Source: Streptomyces sp. BK340
Lineage (GTDB): Bacteria > Actinomycetota > Actinomycetes > Streptomycetales > Streptomycetaceae
Direction: 5' to 3'
Assembly: GCF_007827595.1 (NCBI RefSeq)
Contig: NZ_VISR01000001.1
Span: forward strand, 248,001 to 312,000
Length of the DNA stretch: 64,000 bases
The position numbers and the translations under genes were made by a program. This document shows positions 15,808 through 23,045 of the stretch, in pieces. The notes beneath the pieces were generated by a model. The model was not told where the DNA came from. It was given only the letters and a program-made list of their open reading frames with translations, and did not search any database. Numbering within the stretch: the first letter of the stretch is position 1; every line of letters starts with the position of its first letter.

Positions 15808-18333
15808 GTGATCCGTTACGACGCCCTGGACGCGCTGCCCGTCCGTGCCGCCCTGCCCGCCCTGAGCGACGCCCTGGAGGGGCACGGCACCGCCGTGCTG
15901 GTGGCGCCGCCCGGCACCGGCAAGACGACGCTGGTGCCGCTCGTGCTGGCGGGGCTGGTCGGTGGCGGCCCGGCGCGCCGGGTCGTGGTGGCCGAGCCGC
16001 GGCGGATCGCGGCGCGGGCGGCGGCCCGGCGGATGGCGTGGCTGCTGGGCGAGAAGCCCGGCGAGAGCGTCGGCTTCACGGTGCGCGGCGAGCGGGTCGT
16101 GGGGCGCCGCGCGCGCGTGGAGGTCGTGACGACCGGTGTGCTGTTGCAGCGGCTCCAACGGGATCCGGAGCTGGCCGGCGTCGACGTGGTGGTCCTCGAC
16201 GAGTGCCATGAGCGGCACCTGGACGCCGACACGGTGGCCGCCTTCCTCTGGGACGTGCGGCAGACGCTGCGGCCGGAGCTGCGGCTGGTGGCCGCGTCGG
16301 CGACCACGGACGCGCAGGGCTGGGCGCGGCTGCTCGGCGACGCTCCGGTGGTCGAGGCCGAGGGTGTCTCGCATCCCGTGGACGTCGTCTGGGCGCCGCC
16401 CGCGCGTGCGGTGCGGCCGCCGCACGGCATGTGGGTCGATCCGGCGCTGCTGGGTCATGTGGCGGCGGTGGTGCGGCGGGCGCTGGCCGAGCGGGAGGGT
16501 GACGTGCTGTGTTTCCTGCCCGGCGTGGGCGAGATCGCGCGTGTGGCCGGGCAGCTGGGCCATCCGGGCGAGGTCGAGGTGCTGCAGGTGCACGGGCGGG
16601 CCCCGGCCGCCGTGCAGGACGCGGTGCTGGCCCCCGGGGAGCGGCGCCGGGTGGTGCTGGCCACGTCCGTGGCGGAGTCGTCGCTGACGGTGCCCGGGGT
16701 GCGGGTGGTGGTCGACTCGGGCCTGGCGCGGGAGCCCCGTGTGGACCACGCGCGCGGCTTGAGCGGGCTGGCCACGGTACGGGCGTCCCGGGCCGCCGGG
16801 CGGCAGCGGACGGGGCGGGCCGGACGTGAGGCGCCGGGTGTGGTGTACCGGTGCTGGACGGAGGCGGAGGACGTCCGTCTGCCGGCCTTTCCCGCGCCGG
16901 AGATCAAGGTGGCCGACCTGACCGCGTTCGCCCTCCAGGCGGCCTGCTGGGGCGATCCCGACGCCTCCGGGCTGGCGCTGCTGGATGCGCCGCCGGGTGG
17001 GGCCATGGCTGCGGCGCGCTCCACGCTGACGGCGGTGGGAGCGGTGGACTCCGCCGGCCGGGCCACCGAGGTCGGCGTACGGCTGGGGCGGCTGGGGGTG
17101 CACCCCCGGCTGGGGCGGGCCCTGCTGGACACCTCCGGTGGGGGTGCCCCGGTCGTCGCTCTGCTCTCCGAAGAGGTGCCCCGGGACTACGGGGATGATC
17201 TTGCCGGTGCGCTGCGGCGTGCCCGGCGTGGGGGTGACGCCTACGCGGGGCGGTGGACCGGTGAAGTACGGCGGCTGCGGGCCGTGTCGGAGGAGTTCTC
17301 CCACCCGGTCACCCGGGACCGTCGGTTGCCGGCGGCCTCCCAGGCCGGACCCGGCTCCGGTGACGACAGCACCGCCGGTCTCGTCGCCGCGCTCGCCTTC
17401 CCCGAGCGGGTCGCCAGGCTCGACGGCGGCTCGTACCTCATGGCGTCCGGGACCCGGGCCGAGCTGTCCGAGGGGTCGGCGCTGCGCGGCGCACCCTGGA
17501 TCGTCGTCGCCGTCGCCGACCGGCCCGGCGGGAAGGGGCACGCGCGCGTGCGGCTCGGAGCCGGTGTGCACGAGGACGTGGCGCGGGCCGCGGCCGGGGC
17601 GCTGCTGGCGGAGCGGGACGAGGTGCACTGGGCCGACGGGGATGTCGTGGCCCGGCGTGTCGAACGGCTCGGGGCCATCGAGCTGGCCGTACGGCCCCTG
17701 AGGGACGTCGATCCCGGGCTCGTGCGCGGCGCCCTCCTCGAAGGGCTCCGGCAGGAGGGGTTCGGGCTGTTGCGGTGGTCCGCGGAGGCGGAGGTGCTGC
17801 GGCAGCGGCTGGCGTTCGTGCGTGCGCGCCTCGGGGAGCCGTGGCCGGACGTGTCGGACGAAGCGCTGTACGCGCGCGTGGACGAGTGGTTGGAGCCGGA
17901 GCTGGGCCGGGCCCGGAGGCGGGCCGATCTCGGGCGGATCGACGCCGGGCAGGTGCTTGCGAGGTTGCTGCCCTGGGCGAGCGGGGAGGCGGTCCGGCTG
18001 GACGAGCTGGCGCCCGAACGGATCGCCGTACCCAGTGGGTCCAGAATCCGGATCGACTACGCGGACCCGGAGCGGCCCGTCCTCGCGGTGAAGCTGCAGG
18101 AAATGTTCGGGCTGCAGGAGACCCCCGCGGTGGCCGGGGTGCCGGTGCTCGTCCATCTCCTCTCCCCCGCCGGACGGCCCGCCGCCGTCACGGCCGACCT
18201 CGCCTCCTTCTGGAAGGACGGCTACAAGGGTGTGCGCGCGGAGCTGCGCGGGCGCTACCCGAAGCATCCGTGGCCCGAGGACCCGGCGACCGCCGAGCCC
18301 ACCCGGCACACCAACGCGCGGCTCAGGCGCTGA
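15808..18333 (+). CDS. hrpB: ATP-dependent helicase HrpB (DEAH/DECH box)
   Basis: The 841-residue protein has the superfamily 2 motifs in order: motif I APPGTGKTT (about 33-41), Ia AEPRRIAARAAARRM, II VVLDECHERH with DECH, III AASATTD, and VI QRTGRAGREAPG. The C-terminal half carries the HrpB-specific domain (LLSEEVPRDYGDDLAG, FPERVARLDGGSYLMASG, and the terminal DLASFWKDGYKGVRAELRGRYPKHPWPEDP). The end is the family hallmark. HrpB is a presumed RNA helicase whose role remains open. GTG 15808 is close behind a TACGAC box, so the message may be almost leaderless. Its stop overlaps the end of the convergent DUF3068 gene by 11 bases. Confidence 0.92.
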   Translation: MIRYDALDALPVRAALPALSDALEGHGTAVLVAPPGTGKTTLVPLVLAGLVGGGPARRVVVAEPRRIAARAAARRMAWLLGEKPGESVGFTVRGERVVGRRARVEVVTTGVLLQRLQRDPELAGVDVVVLDECHERHLDADTVAAFLWDVRQTLRPELRLVAASATTDAQGWARLLGDAPVVEAEGVSHPVDVVWAPPARAVRPPHGMWVDPALLGHVAAVVRRALAEREGDVLCFLPGVGEIARVAGQLGHPGEVEVLQVHGRAPAAVQDAVLAPGERRRVVLATSVAESSLTVPGVRVVVDSGLAREPRVDHARGLSGLATVRASRAAGRQRTGRAGREAPGVVYRCWTEAEDVRLPAFPAPEIKVADLTAFALQAACWGDPDASGLALLDAPPGGAMAAARSTLTAVGAVDSAGRATEVGVRLGRLGVHPRLGRALLDTSGGGAPVVALLSEEVPRDYGDDLAGALRRARRGGDAYAGRWTGEVRRLRAVSEEFSHPVTRDRRLPAASQAGPGSGDDSTAGLVAALAFPERVARLDGGSYLMASGTRAELSEGSALRGAPWIVVAVADRPGGKGHARVRLGAGVHEDVARAAAGALLAERDEVHWADGDVVARRVERLGAIELAVRPLRDVDPGLVRGALLEGLRQEGFGLLRWSAEAEVLRQRLAFVRARLGEPWPDVSDEALYARVDEWLEPELGRARRRADLGRIDAGQVLARLLPWASGEAVRLDELAPERIAVPSGSRIRIDYADPERPVLAVKLQEMFGLQETPAVAGVPVLVHLLSPAGRPAAVTADLASFWKDGYKGVRAELRGRYPKHPWPEDPATAEPTRHTNARLRR

Positions 18334-19315
18334 CCGGTTCGGGTTCCGTCGCCCGCGCGGGTGCCGGGTCCCCGGGCCGGCGGCCGCGTGCCTCCAGGCA
18401 GAGGGAGAGCGCGAGGAGCAGCAGGCCGAGGCTCAGGAAGCCCCAGGGCAGGTAGGAGGTCATCAGCAGGACCAGGGTGCGGTTGTGCTCGACCAGGGCG
18501 ACGGTGTGCTCGATGTAGTCCTCGCGCATCTTCACGTCCCCGGCGAACGCGGTCACGCGGGCGCGGCCGCCGAGCAGGGTGCCGCCGCGCAGCTCCTCCT
18601 TGTGGAGCTCCTCGCCGTAGACGGGCGCTCCGGTGACGGGTTCGACCCAGAACCTGCGGACCGTGCTGTACCAGCGGGTGGTGCCGGTCCTGGCCACCGA
18701 CTCGGGGGTGATGCCCTTGACCGGCATGGTCTTGGGCATGGCGACCTTGGTCCAGGGGATGGTCTGTTCGAAGTAGTAGACCTTCAGGCCGCGGAAGGTG
18801 CGGGTGCCCTGGTAGTGGATGGGGCTGGTGGTGCGGGTCTGCGCGTCGAAGTACTCGTAGTCGCGCTTCTGGGTCAGGAACGGCCACTTGAACTCGATGC
18901 CGTCCCGCTCGACCGGGTCTCCGTCGACCGACTCGCCGGTGGCGTGGACGGGGTCCTGGCTGTGGGCGTCGAAGATGTAGCGCTCCGGGACGCGGGAGAC
19001 CATCTTGCCGTCGGGGCCCTGGACGTAGGACAGCCCGTCCCAGACGACGACGGGCCGCCCCGCGCTCTTCCCGATCCGCTCGGCCGCCTCCACGTTGCCC
19101 TTGAGGGTCTGCACGATGGTCACCTCGGGGACCTTCCTCGCGCGCATGGTGCCGTAGTCGAGGAGGGTCGCGCCCTTGGCCTCGAGGACCATGTCCTGGT
19201 ACTGGTTCGCGGGGATCCTGGCCAGGCGCGGGAAGGCGTACCAGCGCAGCAGCGGGGACAGCGCCGCGAAGAACACGGCACAGGCGAGCAGGACCAGGCT
19301 TGCCTTGCGGCGCAT
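18323..19315 (-). CDS. DUF3068 (PorA-like) membrane-anchored protein
   Basis: The 330-residue protein has an N-terminal membrane helix (residues 7-25), a long extracytoplasmic beta-rich domain with DYGTMRARKVPEVTIVQTLKGN and PVHATGESVDGDPV, and a C-terminal helix (about 286-310), followed by a short cytoplasmic Arg/Pro tail. This layout and the tryptophan/tyrosine-rich repeats such as YQGTRTFRGLKVYYFEQTIPW are typical of DUF3068, named for its relation to the PorA-family annotation in corynebacteria. The function is unknown. It is likely cotranscribed with the 44-residue gene downstream only if transcription runs the other way; in fact that small gene lies upstream. Confidence 0.85.
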   Translation of the reverse strand: MRRKASLVLLACAVFFAALSPLLRWYAFPRLARIPANQYQDMVLEAKGATLLDYGTMRARKVPEVTIVQTLKGNVEAAERIGKSAGRPVVVWDGLSYVQGPDGKMVSRVPERYIFDAHSQDPVHATGESVDGDPVERDGIEFKWPFLTQKRDYEYFDAQTRTTSPIHYQGTRTFRGLKVYYFEQTIPWTKVAMPKTMPVKGITPESVARTGTTRWYSTVRRFWVEPVTGAPVYGEELHKEELRGGTLLGGRARVTAFAGDVKMREDYIEHTVALVEHNRTLVLLMTSYLPWGFLSLGLLLLALSLCLEARGRRPGDPAPARATEPEPVSA

Positions 19316-19342
19316 TCCGGCCTCCCTCCCGGACGGGCGCTG

Positions 19343-19477
19343 CTACGGATGCGCGGGCACCGTCGTCAGCAGCGGTTTGGGGGACGTCCGGCCCGTCGGC
19401 GTGCCCATGGCGGTGATCGCGAGGACCAGGGCGAGCGCGAGGGCGAGTCCGGTCGCGGCGGCGATCAGGGCGCGCAT
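19343..19477 (-). CDS. SPW_0924-family small membrane protein
   Basis: This 44-residue protein starts at ATG 19477, with GGGAGG six bases upstream. It is a single transmembrane helix (MRALIAAATGLALALALVLA) with a short tail TGRTSPKPLLTTVPAHP. The same short sequence type is conserved in Streptomyces under the SPW_0924 family name. It lies 27 bases upstream of the DUF3068 gene on the same strand, so the two are probably one operon. No function is known. Confidence 0.8.
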   Translation of the reverse strand: MRALIAAATGLALALALVLAITAMGTPTGRTSPKPLLTTVPAHP

Positions 19478-19579
19478 GCGGGGCCTCCCGGCGGACGGTT
19501 CCTGATGGATCGTCAGGTGCGGCACCGTAGCAACGCGCGCGCGAGATGAGAACACGTAACGCGTACGGGCATACGGACA

Positions 19580-19615
19580 AGGGCGCCCCCTTCGCCGCGG
19601 CGAAGGGGGCGCCCT
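19580..19615. terminator. Perfect 36-base palindrome, terminator of the transglycosylase gene
   Basis: The bases 19580-19615 form an uninterrupted palindrome whose centre is CGCCGCGGCG; the outer arms are AGGGCGCCCCC and GGGGGCGCCCT. It lies 25 bases beyond the stop of the lytic transglycosylase gene and upstream of the SPW_0924 gene, so it separates those minus-strand units. Confidence 0.85.
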
Positions 19616-19640
19616 GTTGCGCTGTGCCGGCTTCGCGCCG

Positions 19641-21332
19641 TCAGGGGGTCGCGGACGGGCTCGGCGAGGGGCTGGCCGAGGCGTCGGCCGCGGCGACCTG
19701 CAGCTCGACGGTGAGCGTCGCGCCGCCGGTGGTGGTGATGCGGAGCAGGAAGGTGCCCGTGACGTCGTCCGCGTACAGCTTCGGCAGCGTGAGCAGACCC
19801 TTGTCGTCCGTCTCGAGGCCGGTGAGGGTGCGTACGGCCTTGCCGTCGGCGTCCTTGAAGTAAGGACCCTTGTCGTTCTCGGTGGCGTCGTCGGCCGACT
19901 TGATCAGGGTGGCGGTGGCCGCCACCTTGTCGGCGACGGTGCCCTTGTACGTCGCCTTCACCTGGACCTGGTCGGCGAACTCGCCGCCCGGGGTGCAGGT
20001 CAGCGGGGTGTCGCTGGTGCGGGCCAGGGTGTCGGCGGCGCGTGCGGTGACGGTGGCCGTGTAGTCGACGCCCTTGGTCTTGTGGCCGACGACAGCGGTG
20101 GTGATCTTGAAGGTGCCGGTCTTCTCGCCCGCCTCGAGCGCCGGTGCGAGCGCCACGCCCTTGGCGTCGGTGGCGATCGTGGCCACGGTCTCGCCCCCGG
20201 CGAACGTGGCGTCGGTGTCGCCGGTGATGGTGAACCGGATCCGGACCTTGCCGACGGCCGACCCCGCCTTGGTCTCGGCGCGGGTGCCGATCCGCTGGGC
20301 GAACGCGTCACCGGCCATCGCGGTGAGCTTCGCGTTGCCGGTGCTCGCGTCCTCCAGGTGGTCCACGGTGTCGGAGGGCGTGGGCGGCTTCGGCGGCTTC
20401 GGCGGTTTCGGGTCGTGGTGCCCCTTGCCGCCGCCGGGCTTGCCCGGCTTGGTCTTCGGCGGGCCGGAGGGCTTCGTGGTGTGCTTCGAGCCGCCGTCGC
20501 TGCGGTGGGAGGGCACGCCGCCGGTGCCGTCGGGCACGGAGTGGCTGCCCTTGCGGTAGTACTCCAGCCAGCTCAGGACCAGGTTCAGGTAGTCCTGCGA
20601 GTTGTTGTAGCTGAGGACCGCACTGTGCAGGCCGGCCTCGCCGGACAGGTCCCAGTCGTTGCGGCACAGGTAGTGACCGGCGGCGAGCGCGGCGTCGTAG
20701 ACGTTGTTGGGGTCCGCCTTGCCGTCGCCGTTGCCGTCGCGGCCGGCCCAGGCCCAGGTGGACGGGATGAACTGCATCGGGCCGACGGCCTGGTCGTAGC
20801 TGCTGTTGCCGTCGTACTCGCCGTGGTCGGTGTCCTTGATGAGCGCGAAGCCGTTGCCGTCGAGCTGCGGGCCGAGGATCGGGCTCAGCGTGGTGCCGTC
20901 GGCGTCGACACGGCCGCCGCGCGCGTGGCCCGACTCGACCTTGCCGATGGCGGCCAGGAGTTGCCAGGGAAGGTTGCAGCCCGGCTTGGAGCTGCGCAGC
21001 TCGGCCTCGGCCTTCTTGTAGGCGTCGAGGACCGTCGTGGGGATACCGGCCTCGGCCGGGCCCCGGGAGACGGGCGTGCCGACGGTGGGCGACGGGCTGG
21101 GGTTGGGGCTGTTGAGCGGCGGCAGGTCCGTGTAGTACGGCGAGTTGCCGGTGGCGTTGGCGTCGGCGGTCACGTCCGGTACCGGGGCGCTGGCGCCGGC
21201 CGCGGCCTGTCTGCCGTGGTCCTCGCCGGGCGCTCCCGGAGCCTGGGACGCGGACAGAGCCGCGACCGCTGCCGCGGCCACGGCGGTGGTCGCCGCTCCC
21301 TTGCGCAGCCGCCTGCCGATGTGCGCCGCCAT
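19641..21332 (-). CDS. Secreted lytic transglycosylase with C-terminal Ig-like domains
   Basis: The 563-residue protein has a signal peptide (RRLRKGAATTAVAAAAVAAL, residues 7-26), a low-complexity Pro/Ser linker, and an SLT domain at about residues 100-265: catalytic glutamate E133 in IGKVESGH, then AVGPMQFIPSTWAWAGRDGNG and NNVYDAALAAGHYLC, the MltB/SLT_2-type pattern. A Pro/Lys/Gly linker (KPGKPGGGKGHHDPKPPKPP) leads to two beta-sandwich repeats (about 340-540) ending in a Ser/Pro/Ala tail. It would cleave peptidoglycan during growth or sporulation. ATG 21332 has GGGAGG 10 bases upstream. The longer frame to 22340 is only GC-driven. Confidence 0.9.
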   Translation of the reverse strand: MAAHIGRRLRKGAATTAVAAAAVAALSASQAPGAPGEDHGRQAAAGASAPVPDVTADANATGNSPYYTDLPPLNSPNPSPSPTVGTPVSRGPAEAGIPTTVLDAYKKAEAELRSSKPGCNLPWQLLAAIGKVESGHARGGRVDADGTTLSPILGPQLDGNGFALIKDTDHGEYDGNSSYDQAVGPMQFIPSTWAWAGRDGNGDGKADPNNVYDAALAAGHYLCRNDWDLSGEAGLHSAVLSYNNSQDYLNLVLSWLEYYRKGSHSVPDGTGGVPSHRSDGGSKHTTKPSGPPKTKPGKPGGGKGHHDPKPPKPPKPPTPSDTVDHLEDASTGNAKLTAMAGDAFAQRIGTRAETKAGSAVGKVRIRFTITGDTDATFAGGETVATIATDAKGVALAPALEAGEKTGTFKITTAVVGHKTKGVDYTATVTARAADTLARTSDTPLTCTPGGEFADQVQVKATYKGTVADKVAATATLIKSADDATENDKGPYFKDADGKAVRTLTGLETDDKGLLTLPKLYADDVTGTFLLRITTTGGATLTVELQVAAADASASPSPSPSATP

Positions 21333-21650
21333 AGAGTGAACCCCTCCCGTGGACGCCCCTGCGTCCGTCTCCGTCCGTGTGCCTCGCCCTGGTCTGACGG
21401 TTGACCCGGTGCTCTGGTTGCGCCTGTTCCGTCTTTCCATCCGCGCGACGTACGTTCGAACGTGCGCCCGGCACCGCGACCCAGGTGACCCTACGACACC
21501 TTCCTTGAAGCGGGCACGGGTTCGCGCCCGTTTTTCACCGGTTGGCCAACTTCCGTTGGTGCGGCGGGCGTCGGACGGTACTCGCGCATACTGGACGGGC
21601 GTGATCACCGGTTCCGGTGTCACGGCCGACGACCGCTCCAGGGGGCTCTG
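21333..21650. other. 318-base divergent region with a 12-bp palindrome
   Basis: It holds the promoters of the lytic transglycosylase (minus) and DUF4184 (plus) genes. A perfect palindrome ACGTTCGAACGT lies at 21452-21463, about 120 bases from the transglycosylase start. I looked for the conserved blocks of the ydaO/c-di-AMP riboswitch, which precedes some Streptomyces cell-wall hydrolase genes, and did not see them. Confidence 0.45.
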
Positions 21651-22508
21651 TTGCCGTTCACGCTCAGCCATGCGGCGGCCGTGCTGCCCGCCATCCGCCG
21701 GGACGGCGGCGGCCGGGGCCGGCTGGTGCCCTCGGTGCTCGTCGCGGGCTCCTTCGCGCCCGACATGACCTACTACGCCGCGAGCGTCCTGCCGGGCGGC
21801 ATGGAGTTCGGTGCGGTCACGCACTCCTTCGCCGGAGTGGCCGGCGTCGACGTGCCCATCTCCTGGGCGCTGGTGGGGCTGTGGCTGCTCGTCCGGGAAC
21901 CGCTGGTGGCGCTGCTGCCCCGGGCCCGGCAGGGCCGCCCGGCCGCTCTGCTGCGCTGCGGTGCGCCACGCGCGCGCGTGCGGGCCGTTTCGGTGCTGTG
22001 GTGGTACGTCTCCGCGGTGCTCGGCGCGCTGACGCATATCGTGTGGGACGCGTTCACGCATCACGACCGGTGGGGGTCCCGGCTGGTTCCGGCCCTCGGG
22101 CGCGGCCTTGCGGGCATGCCGCTCTACTCCTGGCTGCAGTACGGCACGTCCGCGGTGGCCGCCGTGGTCATCGCCGTGTTCCTGGTACGCGCGCTGCGGC
22201 GGGCGCCGGCCGGCGAGCCGGCGGGGGTGCCCGCCCTGTCCGTACGGGACCGCTGGTGGGCCGCCGCCGTGCTCGGCGGATGCGCCCTGGCGGGAGCGGC
22301 GCAGCGGGTGGCGCGGTGGTGGGAGTACTGGGCTGCGCACGCGCGGCCCTGGGACCTGGTGCCCACCCTGTGCTTCGGCGTGGGCTCCGGGCTGGTGCTC
22401 GGGGTGCTGGTGTACGCCGCCGGGGTCAGGGTGTGGCGCCCTGTCCCGGCTCCGGGCCCTCCCGCAGCGTCGGTCGGTGGGCGCCGGGACCGGTCGTCCG
22501 CTCGATGA
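21651..22508 (+). CDS. DUF4184 membrane protein
   Basis: The 285-residue protein starts MPFTLSHAAAVLP at a TTG codon, the characteristic DUF4184 opening, and contains the paired histidine motifs HSFAG, LTHIVWDAFTHHDRWG found across this family. Several transmembrane helices follow (about 77-95, 116-135, 155-180, 215-235 and 245-265). The histidines suggest a metal-dependent hydrolase-like membrane enzyme, but no activity is known. AGGGGG before the TTG serves as RBS. Its last 83 bases overlap the convergent small gene on the other strand. Confidence 0.85.
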   Translation: MPFTLSHAAAVLPAIRRDGGGRGRLVPSVLVAGSFAPDMTYYAASVLPGGMEFGAVTHSFAGVAGVDVPISWALVGLWLLVREPLVALLPRARQGRPAALLRCGAPRARVRAVSVLWWYVSAVLGALTHIVWDAFTHHDRWGSRLVPALGRGLAGMPLYSWLQYGTSAVAAVVIAVFLVRALRRAPAGEPAGVPALSVRDRWWAAAVLGGCALAGAAQRVARWWEYWAAHARPWDLVPTLCFGVGSGLVLGVLVYAAGVRVWRPVPAPGPPAASVGGRRDRSSAR

Positions 22509-22833
22509 CGGGGACCACGAACACGGTGAGGGTGCGCCGGGGCCGCGCTCTCGGGATCAGGGTGAGCAGCAGCGCGAGGTAGCCGCGGGCGAGATCCGGC
22601 CAGGCGCGCCAGTCGGGGGCGTGGCGGGTGCGGGCGGCGAGTCGGCTCCGGAGGTCCACCGCGGCCCTGCGTACGGTCGTGGCCAGGTCGGCGGGGATGC
22701 GGGCGGTGCTTGCGTCGGCCGCGAGGGCCGGGACCGGCGAGGCGGGCGTGGCCCGGTCCGCGGCGGTGTCCGCCGGGGCCGGGGTGCTGCCCTGCGCTTC
22801 GGGTGTCCGGTGGTGGAGCATGCGTATACCCAT
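22426..22833 (-). CDS. Hypothetical protein with one C-terminal hydrophobic segment
   Basis: The 135-residue frame starts at ATG 22833. It has an Ala/Pro-rich N-terminus, an RLAARTRHAPDWRAWPDLARGYLALLLTLIP stretch that could be an amphipathic or membrane helix, and an Arg/Pro-rich end. Its codon third positions are GC-rich, and a similar small gene next to polA is familiar from other Streptomyces, but I recognise no domain. It overlaps DUF4184 by 83 bases tail to tail. A start at the second ATG (residue 5) is possible. It could be a false call. Confidence 0.45.
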   Translation of the reverse strand: MGIRMLHHRTPEAQGSTPAPADTAADRATPASPVPALAADASTARIPADLATTVRRAAVDLRSRLAARTRHAPDWRAWPDLARGYLALLLTLIPRARPRRTLTVFVVPVIERTTGPGAHRPTLREGPEPGQGATP

Positions 22834-22966
22834 GCTCGCAGTGTTGCGGGTCCGGGGCTCGGGGGGCGTTTTGGCGGGGGCCACGTGAGTGAAACGCCCT
22901 CCGCGGGTTCGGCAGGGTGGGTTTCGGTGAGTTCGGCACCGCCGGGATGCGCCGTGGGGGTTGATC

Positions 22967-23023
22967 GCCGTTGCGGCGGGAAATTCTCTGCGGAGCAGAG
23001 TCTCCCTTTCCTGCCGCAACGGC
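22967..23023 (-). terminator. Nested hairpin downstream of polA
   Basis: An outer 11-bp perfect stem, GCCGTTGCGGC (22967-22977) with GCCGCAACGGC (23013-23023), encloses a second hairpin CTCTGC-GGA-GCAGAG (22986-23000). It lies 22 bases after the polA stop, so it probably ends the polA transcript. The two-level structure and the local AT-rich loop are more elaborate than the other terminators in the window. Confidence 0.7.
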
Positions 23024-23045
23024 TCGCGATCAGGTGCTGTCCCGG

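Noticed and set aside
18255..19580. Second minus-strand frame over the DUF3068 gene
   Set aside because: Arg/Pro/Gly-rich, no RBS, fully inside the DUF3068 and SPW_0924 genes.
21440..21475. LexA/SOS box around ACGTTCGAACGT
   Set aside because: The centre is GTTCGAAC and not the GAAC-N4-GTTC arrangement of actinobacterial LexA sites.
21333..21500. Possible ydaO-type c-di-AMP riboswitch before the lytic transglycosylase gene
   Set aside because: The conserved sequence blocks of that riboswitch are not recognisable on the minus strand.
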